Assembly (NCBI GenBank): GCA_021568835.1
Contig: JAKGSH010000010.1
Location: 4,588,001 to 4,652,000, forward strand
Origin: Streptomyces sp. Tue 6430
GTDB lineage: Bacteria; Actinomycetota; Actinomycetes; Streptomycetales; Streptomycetaceae
Length of the DNA: 64,000 nucleotides
Direction: 5' to 3'
The position numbers and the translations under genes are program-made. The notes beneath the pieces are model-generated. The model was not told where the DNA came from, did no database searches, and worked only from the letters and a program-made list of their open reading frames with translations. Of the stretch, positions 37,991 to 50,545 are shown in pieces (the first letter of the stretch is position 1; the number at the start of each line of letters is the position of its first letter).

Positions 37991-38058
37991 GCCGCCGCAC
38001 CCCAACTGTCCCGTGGCACCTACACGGGGTCTCTCATCTATCCGGAGGATCCGAGATC

Positions 38059-39858
38059 GTGACTACCCAACGCACCTCAGGGCGGCGGAAGCAGGCAATT
38101 GCCGCTGCTGCCGCGGTCGCCGCGCTGCTGACCACGGCGGCGTGCGGCGGCGGTTCGGACGACGGCGACAACGGTTCGAAGACCGGTGCCGCCGGCTTCG
38201 ACGCCGCGAACAACAAGGTCGCCCAGGCGTCCGCCGCCAAGAAGGGCGGCACGCTGAAGTTCGGTGCCGCGCAGGACGCCGACTCGTGGGACACCACGCG
38301 CGGCTACTACGGCATGATGTGGAACTTCGCGCGCTACTACAGCCGCCAGCTCGTCACGAACAAGACCGAGCCGGGTGCCGCGGGCGCCGAGATCACTCCG
38401 GACCTCGCCACCGCGACCGCGAAGATCACGGACGACGGCAAGACCTACACGTACACCCTGCGTGACGGCATCACGTGGGAGGACGGCAAGCCGATCACGT
38501 CCAAGGACGTGAAGTACGGCATCGAGCGCGTGTGGGCGCAGGACGTCCTGTCCGGCGGTCCGACGTACCTGAAGGACGTGCTCGACCCCAAGGGCGAGTA
38601 CAAGGGTCCCTACAAGGACACCTCCGCCGACAAGCTCGGTCTGAAGTCCATCGAGACCCCGGACGACAAGACCGTCGTCTTCAAGCTCCCCGTGGCCAAC
38701 TCGGACTTCGAGGAGATGCTGGCCCTGGTCTCGGCCTCGCCGGTCCGCCAGGACATGGACACCAAGGCCAAGTACGGCCTGAAGCCGTTCTCCTCGGGCC
38801 CGTACAAGTTCGCGTCCTACAGCCCGGGCAAGGACCTCAAGCTGGTCCGCAACACCAACTGGAAGCAGGCCTCGGACCCGGTCCGCAAGGCCTACCCGGA
38901 CGAGATCACCATCAAGTTCTTCTCGGACGCCAACCAGCTCGACCAGCGTCTGCTGAGCGGTGACCTGGACCTCGACCTGAACCAGACCGGCATGTCGCCG
39001 CAGGGCCGCACCACCGCCCTGAAGCAGCACAAGGCCAACCTGGACAACCCGGTCTCCGGCTACGTCCGTTACGCGGTCTTCCCGCAGAGCGTCGCGCCGT
39101 TCGACAAGCTCGAGTGCCGCAAGGCCGTCATCCTCGGCGCCGACCACGTGTCGCTCCAGACCGCGCGCGGTGGCCCGATCGCCGGTGGCGACATCGGCAC
39201 CAACATGCTGCCGCCGTCCGTCCCGGGCGCCGAGGGCCAGAAGTACGACCCGTACAAGATCGCCGGTGAGAACAAGAGCGGCAACGCCACCGAGGCCAAG
39301 GCTGCCCTGAAGGCCTGCGGCCAGCCCAACGGCTTCAAGACCACCATCGCGGTCCGCAACAACAAGCCGGTCGAGGTGGCCACGGCCCAGTCCCTCCAGG
39401 CCTCGCTGAAGAAGATCGGCATCACCGCCGAGATCGACCAGTACGACGGCTCGCAGACCGCCGGCATCATCGGCAGCCCCTCGAACGTGAAGAAGAAGGG
39501 CTACGGCATCATCATCATGGGCTGGGGTCCGGACTTCCCCTCGGTCCAGGGCTACGGTCTGCCGCTGTGGAGCAGCAAGTACATCGCGGAGAGCGGTAAC
39601 AACAACTACGCGCTCATCAAGGACAAGACCATCGACGGTCTGTTCGCCCAGTACGTCACCACCCTGGACGACGCCGGCAAGACCAAGATCGCCACGGAGA
39701 TCAACCACAAGGTGATGGAGGGCGCGTACTACCTGCCCTTCGTCTTCGAGAAGTTCATCAACTGGCGCTCGGACAACCTGGCGAACGTCTACACCACCGA
39801 CGGTTACAGCGGTCAGTACGACTTCGTCAACCTCGGTCTGAAGAACCCGAAGAAGTAG
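38059..39858 (+). CDS. Peptide ABC importer substrate-binding lipoprotein (SBP family 5)
   Basis: A 599-residue lipoprotein. GTG 38059 follows GGAGGATCC. The signal peptide ends with lipobox LLTTAACGGG, so Cys is acylated and the protein sits on the outer face of the membrane. KKGGTLKFGAAQDADSWD and GITWEDGKPITSKDVKYGIERVW are typical of DppA/OppA-like family 5 proteins. It binds oligopeptides or other small solutes and delivers them to the two permeases encoded on either side. Confidence 0.93.
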   Translation: MTTQRTSGRRKQAIAAAAAVAALLTTAACGGGSDDGDNGSKTGAAGFDAANNKVAQASAAKKGGTLKFGAAQDADSWDTTRGYYGMMWNFARYYSRQLVTNKTEPGAAGAEITPDLATATAKITDDGKTYTYTLRDGITWEDGKPITSKDVKYGIERVWAQDVLSGGPTYLKDVLDPKGEYKGPYKDTSADKLGLKSIETPDDKTVVFKLPVANSDFEEMLALVSASPVRQDMDTKAKYGLKPFSSGPYKFASYSPGKDLKLVRNTNWKQASDPVRKAYPDEITIKFFSDANQLDQRLLSGDLDLDLNQTGMSPQGRTTALKQHKANLDNPVSGYVRYAVFPQSVAPFDKLECRKAVILGADHVSLQTARGGPIAGGDIGTNMLPPSVPGAEGQKYDPYKIAGENKSGNATEAKAALKACGQPNGFKTTIAVRNNKPVEVATAQSLQASLKKIGITAEIDQYDGSQTAGIIGSPSNVKKKGYGIIIMGWGPDFPSVQGYGLPLWSSKYIAESGNNNYALIKDKTIDGLFAQYVTTLDDAGKTKIATEINHKVMEGAYYLPFVFEKFINWRSDNLANVYTTDGYSGQYDFVNLGLKNPKK

Positions 39859-39914
39859 TCCCGGCACACCCGCCGAACGGCACGAAAGGCAGGTGAAGGC
39901 CGGCGCAGCGTGAG

Positions 39915-39947
39915 CGCGGGCCACCGGAAGACCTCCGGTGGCCCGCG
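39915..39947 (+). terminator. Intercistronic hairpin between binding-protein and permease genes
   Basis: A perfect 13-base stem (39915-39927 with 39935-39947) has a 7-base loop and ends 21 bases before the next start. Such hairpins after binding-protein genes can protect upstream mRNA or attenuate read-through, giving more binding protein than permease. Confidence 0.65.
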
Positions 39948-39968
39948 GTCCGCGGCGGGCCGAGAGCT

Positions 39969-40963
<995 letters not shown>

Positions 40964-40967
<4 letters not shown>

Positions 40968-42060
40968 CCGACCTCAGCAAGAGCGGAGCGGCCGTGGGCG
41001 AACCCACCGTCGCCTCGCCCGCGCCGAGCGCCTTCCTCGAAGTGCGCGACCTGAAGGTGCACTTCCCGACCGACGACGGCCTGGTCAAGTCCGTCGACGG
41101 GCTCAGCTTCCAGCTGGAGAAGGGCAAGACCCTCGGCATCGTCGGCGAGTCGGGCTCCGGCAAGTCGGTGACCTCGCTGGGCATCATGGGCCTGCACACC
41201 GCCGGCCAGTACGGCAAGCGCAAGGCCCAGATATCCGGCGAGATCTGGCTGGACGGCACCGAGCTGCTCTCCGCCGACCCCGACCACGTGCGCAAGCTGC
41301 GCGGCCGGCACATGGCGATGATCTTCCAGGACCCGCTGTCGGCGCTGCACCCGTACTACACGATCGGCCAGCAGATCGTGGAGGCGTACCGCATCCACCA
41401 CAAGGTGGACAAGAAGACCGCCAGGCGCCGCGCGGTCGAGATGCTCGACCGGGTCGGCATCCCGCAGCCGGACAAGCGGGTGGACAACTACCCGCACGAG
41501 TTCTCCGGCGGCATGCGCCAGCGCGCGATGATCGCGATGTCGCTGGTGAACAACCCGAGCTGCTCATCGCGGACGAGCCGACGACCGCCCTGGACGTCAC
41601 CGTCCAGGCGCAGATCCTCGACCTGATCCGCGACCTGCAGAAGGAGTTCGGCTCCGCGGTCATCGTCATCACCCACGACCTGGGCGTCGTCGCCGAACTG
41701 GCCGACGACCTCCTGGTGATGTACGGCGGCCGGTGCGTCGAGCGCGGCCCGGCCGAGAAGGTGTTCTACGAGCCCCGCCACCCCTACACCTGGGGCCTGC
41801 TCGGCTCGATGCCGCGACTCGACCGCGACCAGCAGGAGCGCCTGATCCCGGTCAAGGGTTCCCCGCCCTCCCTGATCAACGTCCCGTCCGGCTGCGCCTT
41901 CAACCCGCGCTGCCCGTACGCGGACCTCCCGAAGGACAACGTCACCCGCACGGTCCGCCCGGAGCTGGCCGAGGTCGGCAGCCGGCACTGGGCCGCCTGC
42001 CACCTGGGCAAGGAGCAGCGGGAGCGTATCTGGACCGAAGAGATTGCGCCGAAGCTGTGA
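40964..42060 (+). CDS. Peptide ABC importer ATPase (DppD/OppD type; one suspected frameshift)
   Basis: About 365 residues. ATG 40964 overlaps the permease stop. Walker A GESGSGKS, Q-loop MIFQDPLSALHP and signature FSGGMRQR are in the first frame. At NNP near 41563 a C is missing, after which ELLIADEPTTALDVTVQ (Walker B and D-loop) and the ITHDLGVV switch continue in the second frame. The C-terminal oligopeptide/dipeptide transporter domain has CAFNPRCPYA. Confidence 0.93.
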
Positions 42061-43552
42061 GTGACGAGAAAGCGGTGAAGATCCCCGCGCAGACCGACGG
42101 TGAGCCGAGCGGCGGCGCCGCCACCCTCACCAAGGACGCCGCCCCCGGCGAGGTCCTGCTGAAGGTGACCGGGCTGCAGAAGCACTTCCCGATCAAGAAG
42201 GGCCTGCTCCAGCGGCAGGTCGGCGCCGTGCACGCGGTGGACGGCCTGGACTTCGAGGTCCGCTCCGGCGAGACCCTCGGCGTGGTGGGCGAGTCCGGCT
42301 GCGGCAAGTCGACGATGGGCCGGCTGATCACCCGGCTGCTCGAACCGACCGGCGGCACGATCGAGTTCGAGGGCAAGGACATCACGCACCTCGGTGTCGG
42401 CGGCATGCGTCCGCTGCGCCGCGACGTGCAGATGATCTTCCAGGACCCGTACTCGTCGCTGAACCCGCGCCACACCATCGGCACGATCGTCGGCGCTCCC
42501 TTCAAGCTCCAGGGCGTCACGCCCGAGGGCGGCATCAAGAAGGAAGTGCAGCGGCTGCTGTCGGTCGTGGGTCTCAACCCCGAGCACTACAACCGCTACC
42601 CGCACGAGTTCTCCGGCGGTCAGCGCCAGCGCATCGGCATCGCCCGCGCGCTCGCGCTGAACCCGAAGCTGGTGGTGGCGGACGAGCCGGTCTCGGCGCT
42701 CGACGTGTCGATCCAGGCCCAGGTGGTGAACCTGCTCGACGACCTCCAGCAGGAGCTGGGGCTGACGTACGTGATCATCGCGCACGACCTCTCGGTCGTC
42801 CGGCACGTATCGGACCGGATCGCGGTGATGTACCTCGGCAAGATCGTCGAGCTGGCGGACCGCGACCTGCTGTACAAGACGCCGATGCACCCGTACACCA
42901 AGGCGCTCATGTCGGCGGTGCCGATCCCGGACCCGAGCCGCAAGAACACCAAGAGCGAGCGCATCCTGCTCAAGGGCGACGTGCCCTCGCCGATCTCCCC
43001 GCCCACCGGCTGCCGGTTCCACACCCGGTGCTGGAAGGCGACGGAGATCTGCAAGACCGTCGAGCCCAAGCTCGTCGAGCTGCGGCCGGGTCAGCAGGTC
43101 GCCTGCCACCACCCGGAGAACTTCGAGGACCAGGCTCCGCAGGACACCGTCCTGCTGACCGCCGCGAAGGAGGCGGCGGAGCTGGTGTCCGACGAGGTGC
43201 TCGCCGAGTCGGCCCTGACGTCGGCGGCCGTGGCGGCGGAGGTCGAGGCGGAAGCCGTGGCGGAGGCCGAGGCCGCGGCGGAGGTCGCGGCGGAGGCGAA
43301 GGCCACGGCGGAGGTCGCGGCCGAGGCGAAGGCCGTGGCGGAGGCCGAGGCTGCGGCTACCGAGGCCCCCGTGGCGCCTGCGGCCGCGGAGTCCTCCGAT
43401 GCGCCTGAGACGCCTGAGACGCCTGAGACGCCTGAGACGCCTGAGACGGCTGAGACGGCTGAGGTCACGGAGTCTCCCGAGCCGGACGCTCCCGAGGTCG
43501 CCGCCCCGAGGCCGCTGCCTCCGAAGAGGAGCCTCCTGCCAAGGAGAAGTAA
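42057..43552 (+). CDS. Peptide ABC importer ATPase (DppF/OppF type) with long acidic C-terminal tail (one suspected frameshift)
   Basis: About 498 residues. GTG 42057 overlaps the previous stop by four bases. Walker A GESGCGKST, Q-loop MIFQDPYSSLNP, signature FSGGQRQR, VVADEPVSALD and IIAHDLSVV are intact, and a C-terminal domain with CRFHTRC follows. Beyond about residue 365 comes a tail of about 130 residues rich in Ala and Glu (repeats of EVAAEAKA) with a PETPETPETPET run, not usual in the family. A missing C near 43506 restores the ending EEEPPAKEK and TAA at 43550. Confidence 0.9.
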
Positions 43553-43561
43553 GCAGCGCGC

Positions 43562-43594
43562 GAGCCCCTGCCTTGCAATGTAAGGCAGGGGCTC
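43562..43594 (+). terminator. Terminator of the peptide importer operon
   Basis: A perfect 13-base stem, GAGCCCCTGCCTT at 43562-43574 with its complement at 43582-43594, has a 7-base loop and begins 9 bases after the corrected dppF-type stop. Confidence 0.85.
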
Positions 43595-43616
43595 TGTGCT
43601 GGGTGAGAATAGTAGG

Positions 43617-44272
43617 GTGCTCCAGCAACTCTTCAGCCCATCCGTCCAGCACACGCTCGACCTGATCGGCATCTTCGTCTTCGCGATCTCGGGCGCCCTG
43701 CTGGCCGTGCGCAAGAACTTCGACGTCTTCGGCATCGCCGTGCTCGCCGAGGTGACCGCGCTGGGCGGCGGCATCTTCCGGGACGTGATCATCGGGCGGT
43801 GCCGCCCGCCGCCTTCACGGACCTGGGCTACTTCCTCACCCCGCTGCTCGCCGCCCTCCTCGTCTTCTTCCTGCACCCGCACGTGGAGCGCATCCAGTCC
43901 GGCGTGAACGTCTTCGACGCGGCCGGCCTCGGCCTGTTCTGCGTCTCGGGCACCGTGAAGGCGTACGACCACGGCCTCGGCCTCACCGCGTCCGCCGCTC
44001 TCGGGCTGGCCACCGCCGTCGGCGGCGGCGTGCTGCGCGACGTCCTCGCCAACGAGGTGCCCTCCCTGCTGCGCTGGGACCGCGACCTCTACGCGGTCCC
44101 GGCGGTCGTCGGCGCCACCATGGTGGCGGTCTGCCTCCACTACGGCGTCCTCACCCCGGCCGCCAGCGGGACGGCCGCGCTCACGGCCTTCGTCCTGCGG
44201 CTGCTCGCGATGCGGTTCCACTGGCGGGCGCCGCGTGCGTGGAACCGTCGCTCGACGGTGCGGGAGGAGTAG
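43617..44272 (+). CDS. TRIC/UPF0126-family membrane channel (one suspected frameshift)
   Basis: About 218 residues with seven hydrophobic helices in two repeats. Each repeat has the glycine-rich motif: EVTALGGGIFRDVIIG in the first and TAVGGGVLRDVLANEVP in the second, as in bacterial TRIC cation channels. A G is missing near 43797, where VIIG continues as AVPPAAFTDLGYFLTP in the next frame. The start may be GTG 43617 or GTG 43596. Its 3' end overlaps the convergent esterase reading by about 90 bases. Confidence 0.85.
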
Positions 44273-45406
44273 TGCCGCCGGCCACGCCCCGCCGGCCGAG
44301 CTGCACCGTCAGCCAGCGGAAGGCGGGCACCGCCTGCGGCCGCCACAGCGCCATGTTGTGACCGCCCGCGCTCCTCGGGACGTACACGACGTGCACGGCC
44401 GTCGGGCCTTGGCCGCCCGCCGCAGCGCCAGGCCCGCCTCGTAGCCGTCGTGCGGCTGGCCGGAGACGTAGAGGGCGACCGGGGGCGGGCGACGGCCCCG
44501 CGCAGCAGCAGGAAGGGGTCGTTCGCCGGCGCAGGGCCGGATCCTGCGCGGTGAGCGAGGTGCGCTCGCCGATCGGGTCGTTGTAGCCGGACAGGCTGAC
44601 CGCCGCCCGGTAGCGGTCGGGATGGGCGACGGCCAGCTTGGCCGCGCAGTGCGCCCCCGCCGAGTAGCCGGCGACCGCCCAGCCCCGCGGAGCGGGATCG
44701 GCGCGGAAGTTGTCCCGCACCATCTTCGGCACGTCCACGCTCAGCCAGGAGTCGGCGTTGACCGTGCCGGGCACGTTGGCGCAGCCCGTGTCCACACCGG
44801 GCAGCAGGGTGGTGCGCGGCGCGACCAGGATGAACGGCGCCACCTCGCCCTCCCGCATCAGCGGCAGCAGCTGCTCGTGCACGCCCAGCGCCCCGAACCA
44901 CGACTTCGGCGACCCCGGGTACCCCGGCAGCAGCTCCACGACGGGGAACGTGCGGTGCCGGTAGGCGGGGTCGTCGTACTGCGGGGCAGCCATACGTAGA
45001 CCTCGGCGTCCACGCCGGAGACGCGGCCCCGCAGCTCGGTGACGCGCACCCCGCCCGCCGCGCGCATGCCGGGCCCGTCGGCCCGGGCGAACGTCTGCCG
45101 GACCCGGGGCAGCCGCTCCACGGCGGTGCCGCCGGTGCCGTCGGGGCCGAGGTCGGCGGCCCGCTGCACGTAGCTGCCGGTGCCGAGCAGGTCGGCCCAG
45201 TCGTCGTAGAGGTTGTTGGCGTTGTTGACCAGCGTGAAGACCAGCGCGACGGCCGTGCTCTGGGCGAACAGCAGCATCAGCGTCCGCGCCGCGACCCGCA
45301 GGACCCGGGGTCCGGGCAGCCGCGACCACAGCAGCAGCGGCACGGCGAGAGCGACGACGGACAGCGCGATCAGGGTGGCGAGGAACGGGGTCCCGGTCAG
45401 GCTCAT
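44181..45406 (-). CDS. Membrane-anchored esterase-fold hydrolase (four suspected frameshifts)
   Basis: About 410 residues from ATG 45406. Two N-terminal membrane helices are followed by an alpha/beta-hydrolase of the esterase D/antigen 85-like family: FPVVELLPGYPGSPKSWFG, GYSAGAHCAAKLA with the nucleophile Ser, and SAGGHNMALWRPQ with the probable catalytic His. One base is missing near 44985, 44533, 44487 and 44398; restoring all four gives one continuous product. Its job may be hydrolysis or acyl transfer at the cell surface; the substrate is unknown. The stop is inside the convergent channel gene, so the C-terminal end is uncertain. Confidence 0.75.
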
Positions 45407-45549
45407 GTCTGTGGAGAGGGGAAACAGCACCCCGAGGTTTACGGACGAGTGCGGACACTTGCCGGGAAACCGCCCGCCGGAGTACGGGGGACGGGGCGGG
45501 CGCAGGGGGAAAGCTACCGCTTAGTATTTGGCTGTTGTACCGTTCACGC

Positions 45550-46405
45550 ATGTCTGAAGCAGCCATCGCCCCCGCCGCCCTCGGCGACAGCGAGTTCGAC
45601 CGGGACACCGCCGTCACCCTCCGCGAGCCCGGCGTGTACGACACGGAACTCTCGGCCGGCTGGACCATCTTCGGCGCCGTCAACGGCGGCTACCTGCTCG
45701 CCGTGCTCGGCCGCGCGCTCGCCGACGCGCTGCCGCACAGCGACCCGTTCACGGTCACCGCCCACTACCTGAGCGCCTCCCGCCCCGGCCCGGCGGTCGT
45801 CCGCACCGAGACGGTCCGCGCCGGCCGCACCATCTCCACCGGCCAGGCCTCCCTCTTCCAGTACGACGAGGAGGGCCGCGAAGTCGAACGGATCCGCGTC
45901 CTCGCCTCCTACGGCGACCTCGGCGCCCTCCCCGACGACGTCCGCACCTCCGCCGAGCCGCCCGCCTTCCCCCGATCGGCCAGTGCTTCGGCCCCGAGGA
46001 CGGGCCCGCCCCCGCTCCCGGCGCCGACCAGCAGCCCATCGCCGAGCGGCTGATGCTCAAGCTCGACCCCTCGACCGTCGGCTGGGCGCTCGGACAGCCC
46101 TCCGGCAGGGGCGAGATACGGGCCTGGTTCGGGCTCGCCGACGGCCGGGACGCCGACCCGCTCTCCCTGCTGCTCGCGGTGGACGCCCTGCCGCCCACCG
46201 CCTTCGACCTCGGCATCGCCGGCTGGGTCCCGACGATCGAGCTGACCGTCCACGTCCGCTGCCGTCCCGCCCCGGCCCCGTCCGCGTCTCCCTCACCACC
46301 CGCAACCTCGCGGGCGGGTTCCTGGAGGAGGATGGCGAAGTCTGGGACAGCGAGGGCCGGTTGGTGGCGCAGTCGCGGCAGCTGGCGCGCGTACGCCTCG
46401 CGTGA
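45550..46405 (+). CDS. Thioesterase-family protein, TesB-like double hotdog (two suspected frameshifts)
   Basis: About 285 residues from ATG 45550 (MSEAAIAPAALGDSEFDRDT). The N-terminal hotdog domain has WTIFGAVNGGYLLAVLGRAL and FTVTAHYLSASRPGPA, as in acyl-CoA thioesterase-like proteins. The C-terminal hotdog has PTAFDLGIAGWVPTIELTVHVR and LAGGFLEEDGEVWDSEGRLVAQSRQLARV. Single bases are missing near 45973 and 46275. It probably cleaves an acyl-CoA in the cytoplasm. Divergent to the esterase gene. Confidence 0.85.
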
Positions 46406-46679
46406 CACGGCGCTCCCGCCCGACTCCCGGCCGCGGCTCCCGCCCGGCCCCCGGCAGGCCGCCGGCCGGGAGCGGTGTCTTGAACCGGGCTTCGCCCGAT
46501 CGACAGGTGGCGGACAGGGAGGTCCCGAGGAAGGCCCGCACGCCGTTGGCCGGGTGACGGTCCCAGGCCTTCCTCCTCGGCCGGCCCGCGGATCCGGGTG
46601 GTGGTACGGGCGCGTTCGAGGACTCGGTACCCCGTTGCCCGACACCGTGCCGGACGGACGGCCCGCCGGGGCCTGACCG

Positions 46680-49600
46680 CTACCACTCCTCGGAGAAGCG
46701 GTCGGCGAGCGCCTGGATCCCCGGGTCGTGGGGCCAGCGTTCGCCGAGTGCCTCCACGGCCGCCTCCTGCAGGACCCAGTCGGAGTCGTCGGCGGCCCGC
46801 TCGCGCAGCAGCGCCTCGGTGACGGGGTCGTCGCGCCGGCCGCCCGCGAGGGCCCGGATCGCCGCGCGGCAGCTGACCGTGTCGGTTCGTTCGGTGACGA
46901 TCCGCCTGAGCAGCGCACCGGTCTCCGGCTCGGTGCGCCAGCCCGCCGCCAGGTGGTGCACGGCGTCCGCGCGCAGGTGCTCGTCGGGGTCCTCGACGGC
47001 GAGCCGGCGCAGCAGGACGGCGGTCCGCGGGGTGCGGAAGTTCGTGACGAGGGACTGGACGGCGGCCCGCGGACGGAGGGTTCGGGATCGTTCTCGGCCC
47101 TGTCGTGCAACAGCGCGACGGTGTCGGGGTGGTCGCGCCAGCCGGCTCCGAGCGTCCGTACCGTCGTCGCGCGTACGAACGCGGACTCGGCGTCGTCGGC
47201 GACCGCGACGGCGAGTCCGCGCAGCAGCGACCCGGTTTCCGGGTCGTCGCGCCATCCGGCGGCGAGGGCGACGACGGCCACCGCGCGGGTCCGCGAATCG
47301 CCCTCGCCGCCGGCGACGCCGCGCAGCGGCGCCCCGGCGTCGGGACGGCCGGGCCAGCCGGAGCAGACGGCCCACAGCGCGGTCTGCCGCACCGGCTCGC
47401 TCGCGTCGGAGGCGGCGAGCTCGCACAGCCACGGCAGCGTTCGCCGATCGGTGTGCCATCCCGCGGCCAGCGCCCGCACCGCGGCCACCCGGACCCTGTC
47501 GTCGGGGTGCGTCTCGGCCCGCTCACGCAGCAGCATGGGCGTCTTCGCCTCGGTGCGCCGGTCCACGACGAGCGGTTCCAGCGCGGCGTGCCGCGGGTCC
47601 TCCTCGGGGGGCGGGAGCGTCGTCCGGGGTGCGCCGGGACCGATGGCGCGGGTCCCGGCGCGGCCGAGCGCCCGCCTCGCGGCCTCCCGCACCCACGTCT
47701 CGCCACCCGGGTCGGCGGCGACCGCACGCAGCAGCTCCACGGTCTGCGGCTCCTCGGGCCAGCCCTCGACGAGGACGCCGAACACGGAGGTCCGCAGGTC
47801 CGGGTCCGGATCGTGGGCGGCCCGCTCGCGCACCACGGCCGCGGCGTCCGGGTCGCCCGGCCAGCCGGCCGCGACGCACCTCACCGCGGTGAGGCGGACC
47901 CACCGGTCCCGGTCGCCGCTCGCGCACCGGCGTACCTCGGCGAACGTCTCGGGTTCGTCGCGCCAGCCGTCGGTGAGCGCGGCCAGCGCCCCCTGCCGGA
48001 GGTACCGGTCGTCGTCGGTGAGGCACGTCCGCAGCCAGTCCCGGGTGGACCGGTCCGGGCGGCCGATCATCGCGGACAGCTGCACCGAGCCGCGCCTCAC
48101 GTTTCCGTCGGGGTCCGTCTCGGCGAGCTCGCGCACCAGTCCGGCGACCCGCGGATCGTCGGGCCATTCCTGGATGAGCGCGCGCAGCGCCTCCTCCCGG
48201 CCGGCGGGCGCGGGGCCGAAGACCGCCTGAGCGACCAGGCTCTCGCGGAACTCGCTGTCGTCGCGCAGCAGCGCGGCGCCGATCCGCGCGGCCGGTGGCA
48301 CCTCGGACCAGGCGAAGTTCTCTCCCTCCCTCGTGACGCTCAGGAACTGACCGCGCGCCAGGTACCAGTCGTGGTAACGCCGACGGACGGCGGAGTCGCG
48401 CGCGCCGAGCCGGCCCAGCACGGGCGGCAGCGTCTCCACGACCACGCGGGTGACCGGGGAGCCGGGCGACGCCCGTTCCGCGGTCATGTGCTCGATCAGC
48501 GCGATCACCGCGTTGACGACGGCGGAACACTGGTCGGGCAGCTCGCCGGGGTCACGGACCTCGCCCAGGCACCGGGCGGCGAGCACGATGTGGTGCGGCG
48601 TCCCGTCCGAGGACGACCCGGGCCGCCCGACGAACCACAGCGGATCGGCTGCGAGGAGGTGGTCGACGATCCGGCCCGCGAGGCGCGGTTCGACCATTCC
48701 CGCGACAAGGACGAGGGTCTCGTGCCGGGCGGGGTCGGCCCAGTGCTCGCCGTACTCCTGGTGGACGAGGGCGTCCCAGGTCAGGCTGTGCTCGACGGTG
48801 AGCCGGTGATGGATCTCCGCCGCGGCGAGGTACTCGAGGAGCGCGCGGTGGGGAAAGCCGTACATCCGCTCACCGAAGTGGCTGAGGACGCTGTTGCGCG
48901 CGCGGAACTCGTCGAGCATCGCGCGGGCGAGCGCCATGGCGCGATCGGGTGGGTAGTGTTCGCGCAGGAAGCCGTCGAGCTCCGCCGCCAGCTCCCGTTC
49001 GTGCAGGAAGGTCCCGCCTGTCGCGTCCTGGCCGTCCTGCAACCGGTGGGCCACGCGGCGCAGCAGCTCGAGCCGGTCGCACTCACGGAGGCGGGCGGCG
49101 TCCTCGGCCACCCGCTCGTCGTTCGAGTACCGGCTCGGATCCCACTGTGCGATGAAGGCACCCACGGCATGCTCGTACACCCCGCGCCTGTCGCGCGGCA
49201 GGTCCTGGTGCTCGCCGCGAAGGGCCAGCATGGTGAGCATCATCGGGTTGCCGGCCAGTTCGGCCGCCGCCGGCGAACCGTCGATCGCCGCCAGCAGTCG
49301 GTCGCGCAGGCGGGCCGCCCCGGCCGGGTCCGCCGGGAAGGCCAGCCGGTACCAGCCGGTCACGAACGCGTCGATCCGTGCGCGGTCGAAGTCCTGCAGC
49401 ACGCAGGTGCGGAAGTCCTCGCGTTCGAACACCGCCCGCTGGTACTCGATCACCCGGGACGTCACCACGACACGGACGCCCGGGTAGCGCCACGCGAAGC
49501 CGGCGATCTCGCCGGAGACCTCCTCGCGCAGCCGTGGGTCCAGCAGCTCGTCGAGCCCGTCGAAGATCACCACCGCGCGGCCACCGGCGCGCAGGTACGC

Positions 49601-50545
49601 CTCGAGCAGGTCCCTCGGCAGGCCCCGTCCGGTGGTGTCGTGCAGCCGGGCGACGAGGTCGAGGAGGGTGCGCGTGCGCCACCGCGGGTCGGCGTACGCG
49701 CGCAGTTCCACCAGGAGGGGCAGTGACCCGGTGAGCGGAGCCAGGTCCGGGTCGATGCCGGCGTCGGGGCCGGCGTCGGGGCCGGTGTCCATCGCCTCCG
49801 CGAGCGCGAGCGCGAGGTACCGGGCGAGCGTCGACTTGCCCGCGCCCGGGTTGCCGAGGAGCACGATCCGCTGGGCGGACTCCTCGGCCAGCACCCGCAG
49901 GACCCGCTGGGCGGACTCCTCGGCCGGCACCCGCAGGGCCCGGCCGGTCCCGCCCGCGGCGACCGGGCGCCGCATCAGGTCGTACGGCAGTGTCCCCGCC
50001 GACGGATCCGTTCGAACCGACGGGGCGACGAACACGTCACTCAGCCGAAGTCGCGGACGGCCGACCGGACCGCTCCCGGGGGCCAGGACGTCGACCCGCG
50101 CGTACCACCTGCGCAGCGCCGCGCAGTACGCCTGGCGCGCGGCGTCGAACCCGTGCGGTTCGGTACCGGCCCGGCTCGGGGGACGGGAATCCCTGGCCTG
50201 CCGGTACCGGGTCCGCCACACCTCCCTGGTGCTTTTCCACCAGGCCGACGCCTTGAGGCGGTCCGCACCGCTGAGGTCCTCGGGCCGAGGATGCCCGGAC
50301 CACTCCAGCAGCACCTCGACCAGGGCCCACAGGTCCTCGAAGTCCTTGGCCGGCGTGCCCTTCTCGAACCAGCCACCGACGGTGGTCTCCCGCAGCGACG
50401 GAAGCCCCTTCTTCTCCCGGCGGCGGCCGGCCTCGTCGACCGCGGCCTTCCGGTCCCTGCCCTGGAGCGCCGCCTCCTCGAGCTCCCGCAGTTCCTCGCG
50501 AAGCCTCTGCCGTTCGGCGCTCAGGCCCCCCGTGGTGCTCACCAT
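46680..50545 (-). CDS. NACHT-domain STAND NTPase with C-terminal HEAT-like repeats (one suspected frameshift)
   Basis: About 1288 residues. ATG 50545 sits behind an excellent GGGGAGG site. The N-terminal ~100 residues are helical (LREELRELEEAALQ, then a W-containing HTH-like segment). A NACHT module follows: Walker A GNPGAGKST at residues 231-239, Walker B VVIFDGLDELLD with Asp329, VVVTSR sensor, and a winged-helix-like part with AELAGNPMMLTMLA. From about residue 800 to the end there are about 14 HEAT-like units of about 33 residues, many ending AAGW--DPET. One G is missing near 47075. Bacterial NACHT proteins (bNACHT/NLR-like) can give phage resistance; no obvious killing domain is seen here. 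A Tn3 relic and a small membrane protein are adjacent. Confidence 0.85.
49871..49942 (-). repeat. 36-bp tandem duplication inside the NACHT gene
   Basis: The 36-base unit at 49871-49906 is repeated at 49907-49942 with 34 of 36 matches. It encodes two copies of a 12-residue AEESAQR-VLRV unit immediately before Walker A. It keeps the frame and lengthens the linker between the N-terminal domain and the P-loop. Confidence 0.85.

Noticed and set aside
39915..39947. Hairpin between binding-protein and permease genes as a full operon terminator
   Set aside because: The following permease and ATPase genes complete the same importer and overlap one another, so read-through is expected; it is more likely an attenuator or mRNA stabiliser.
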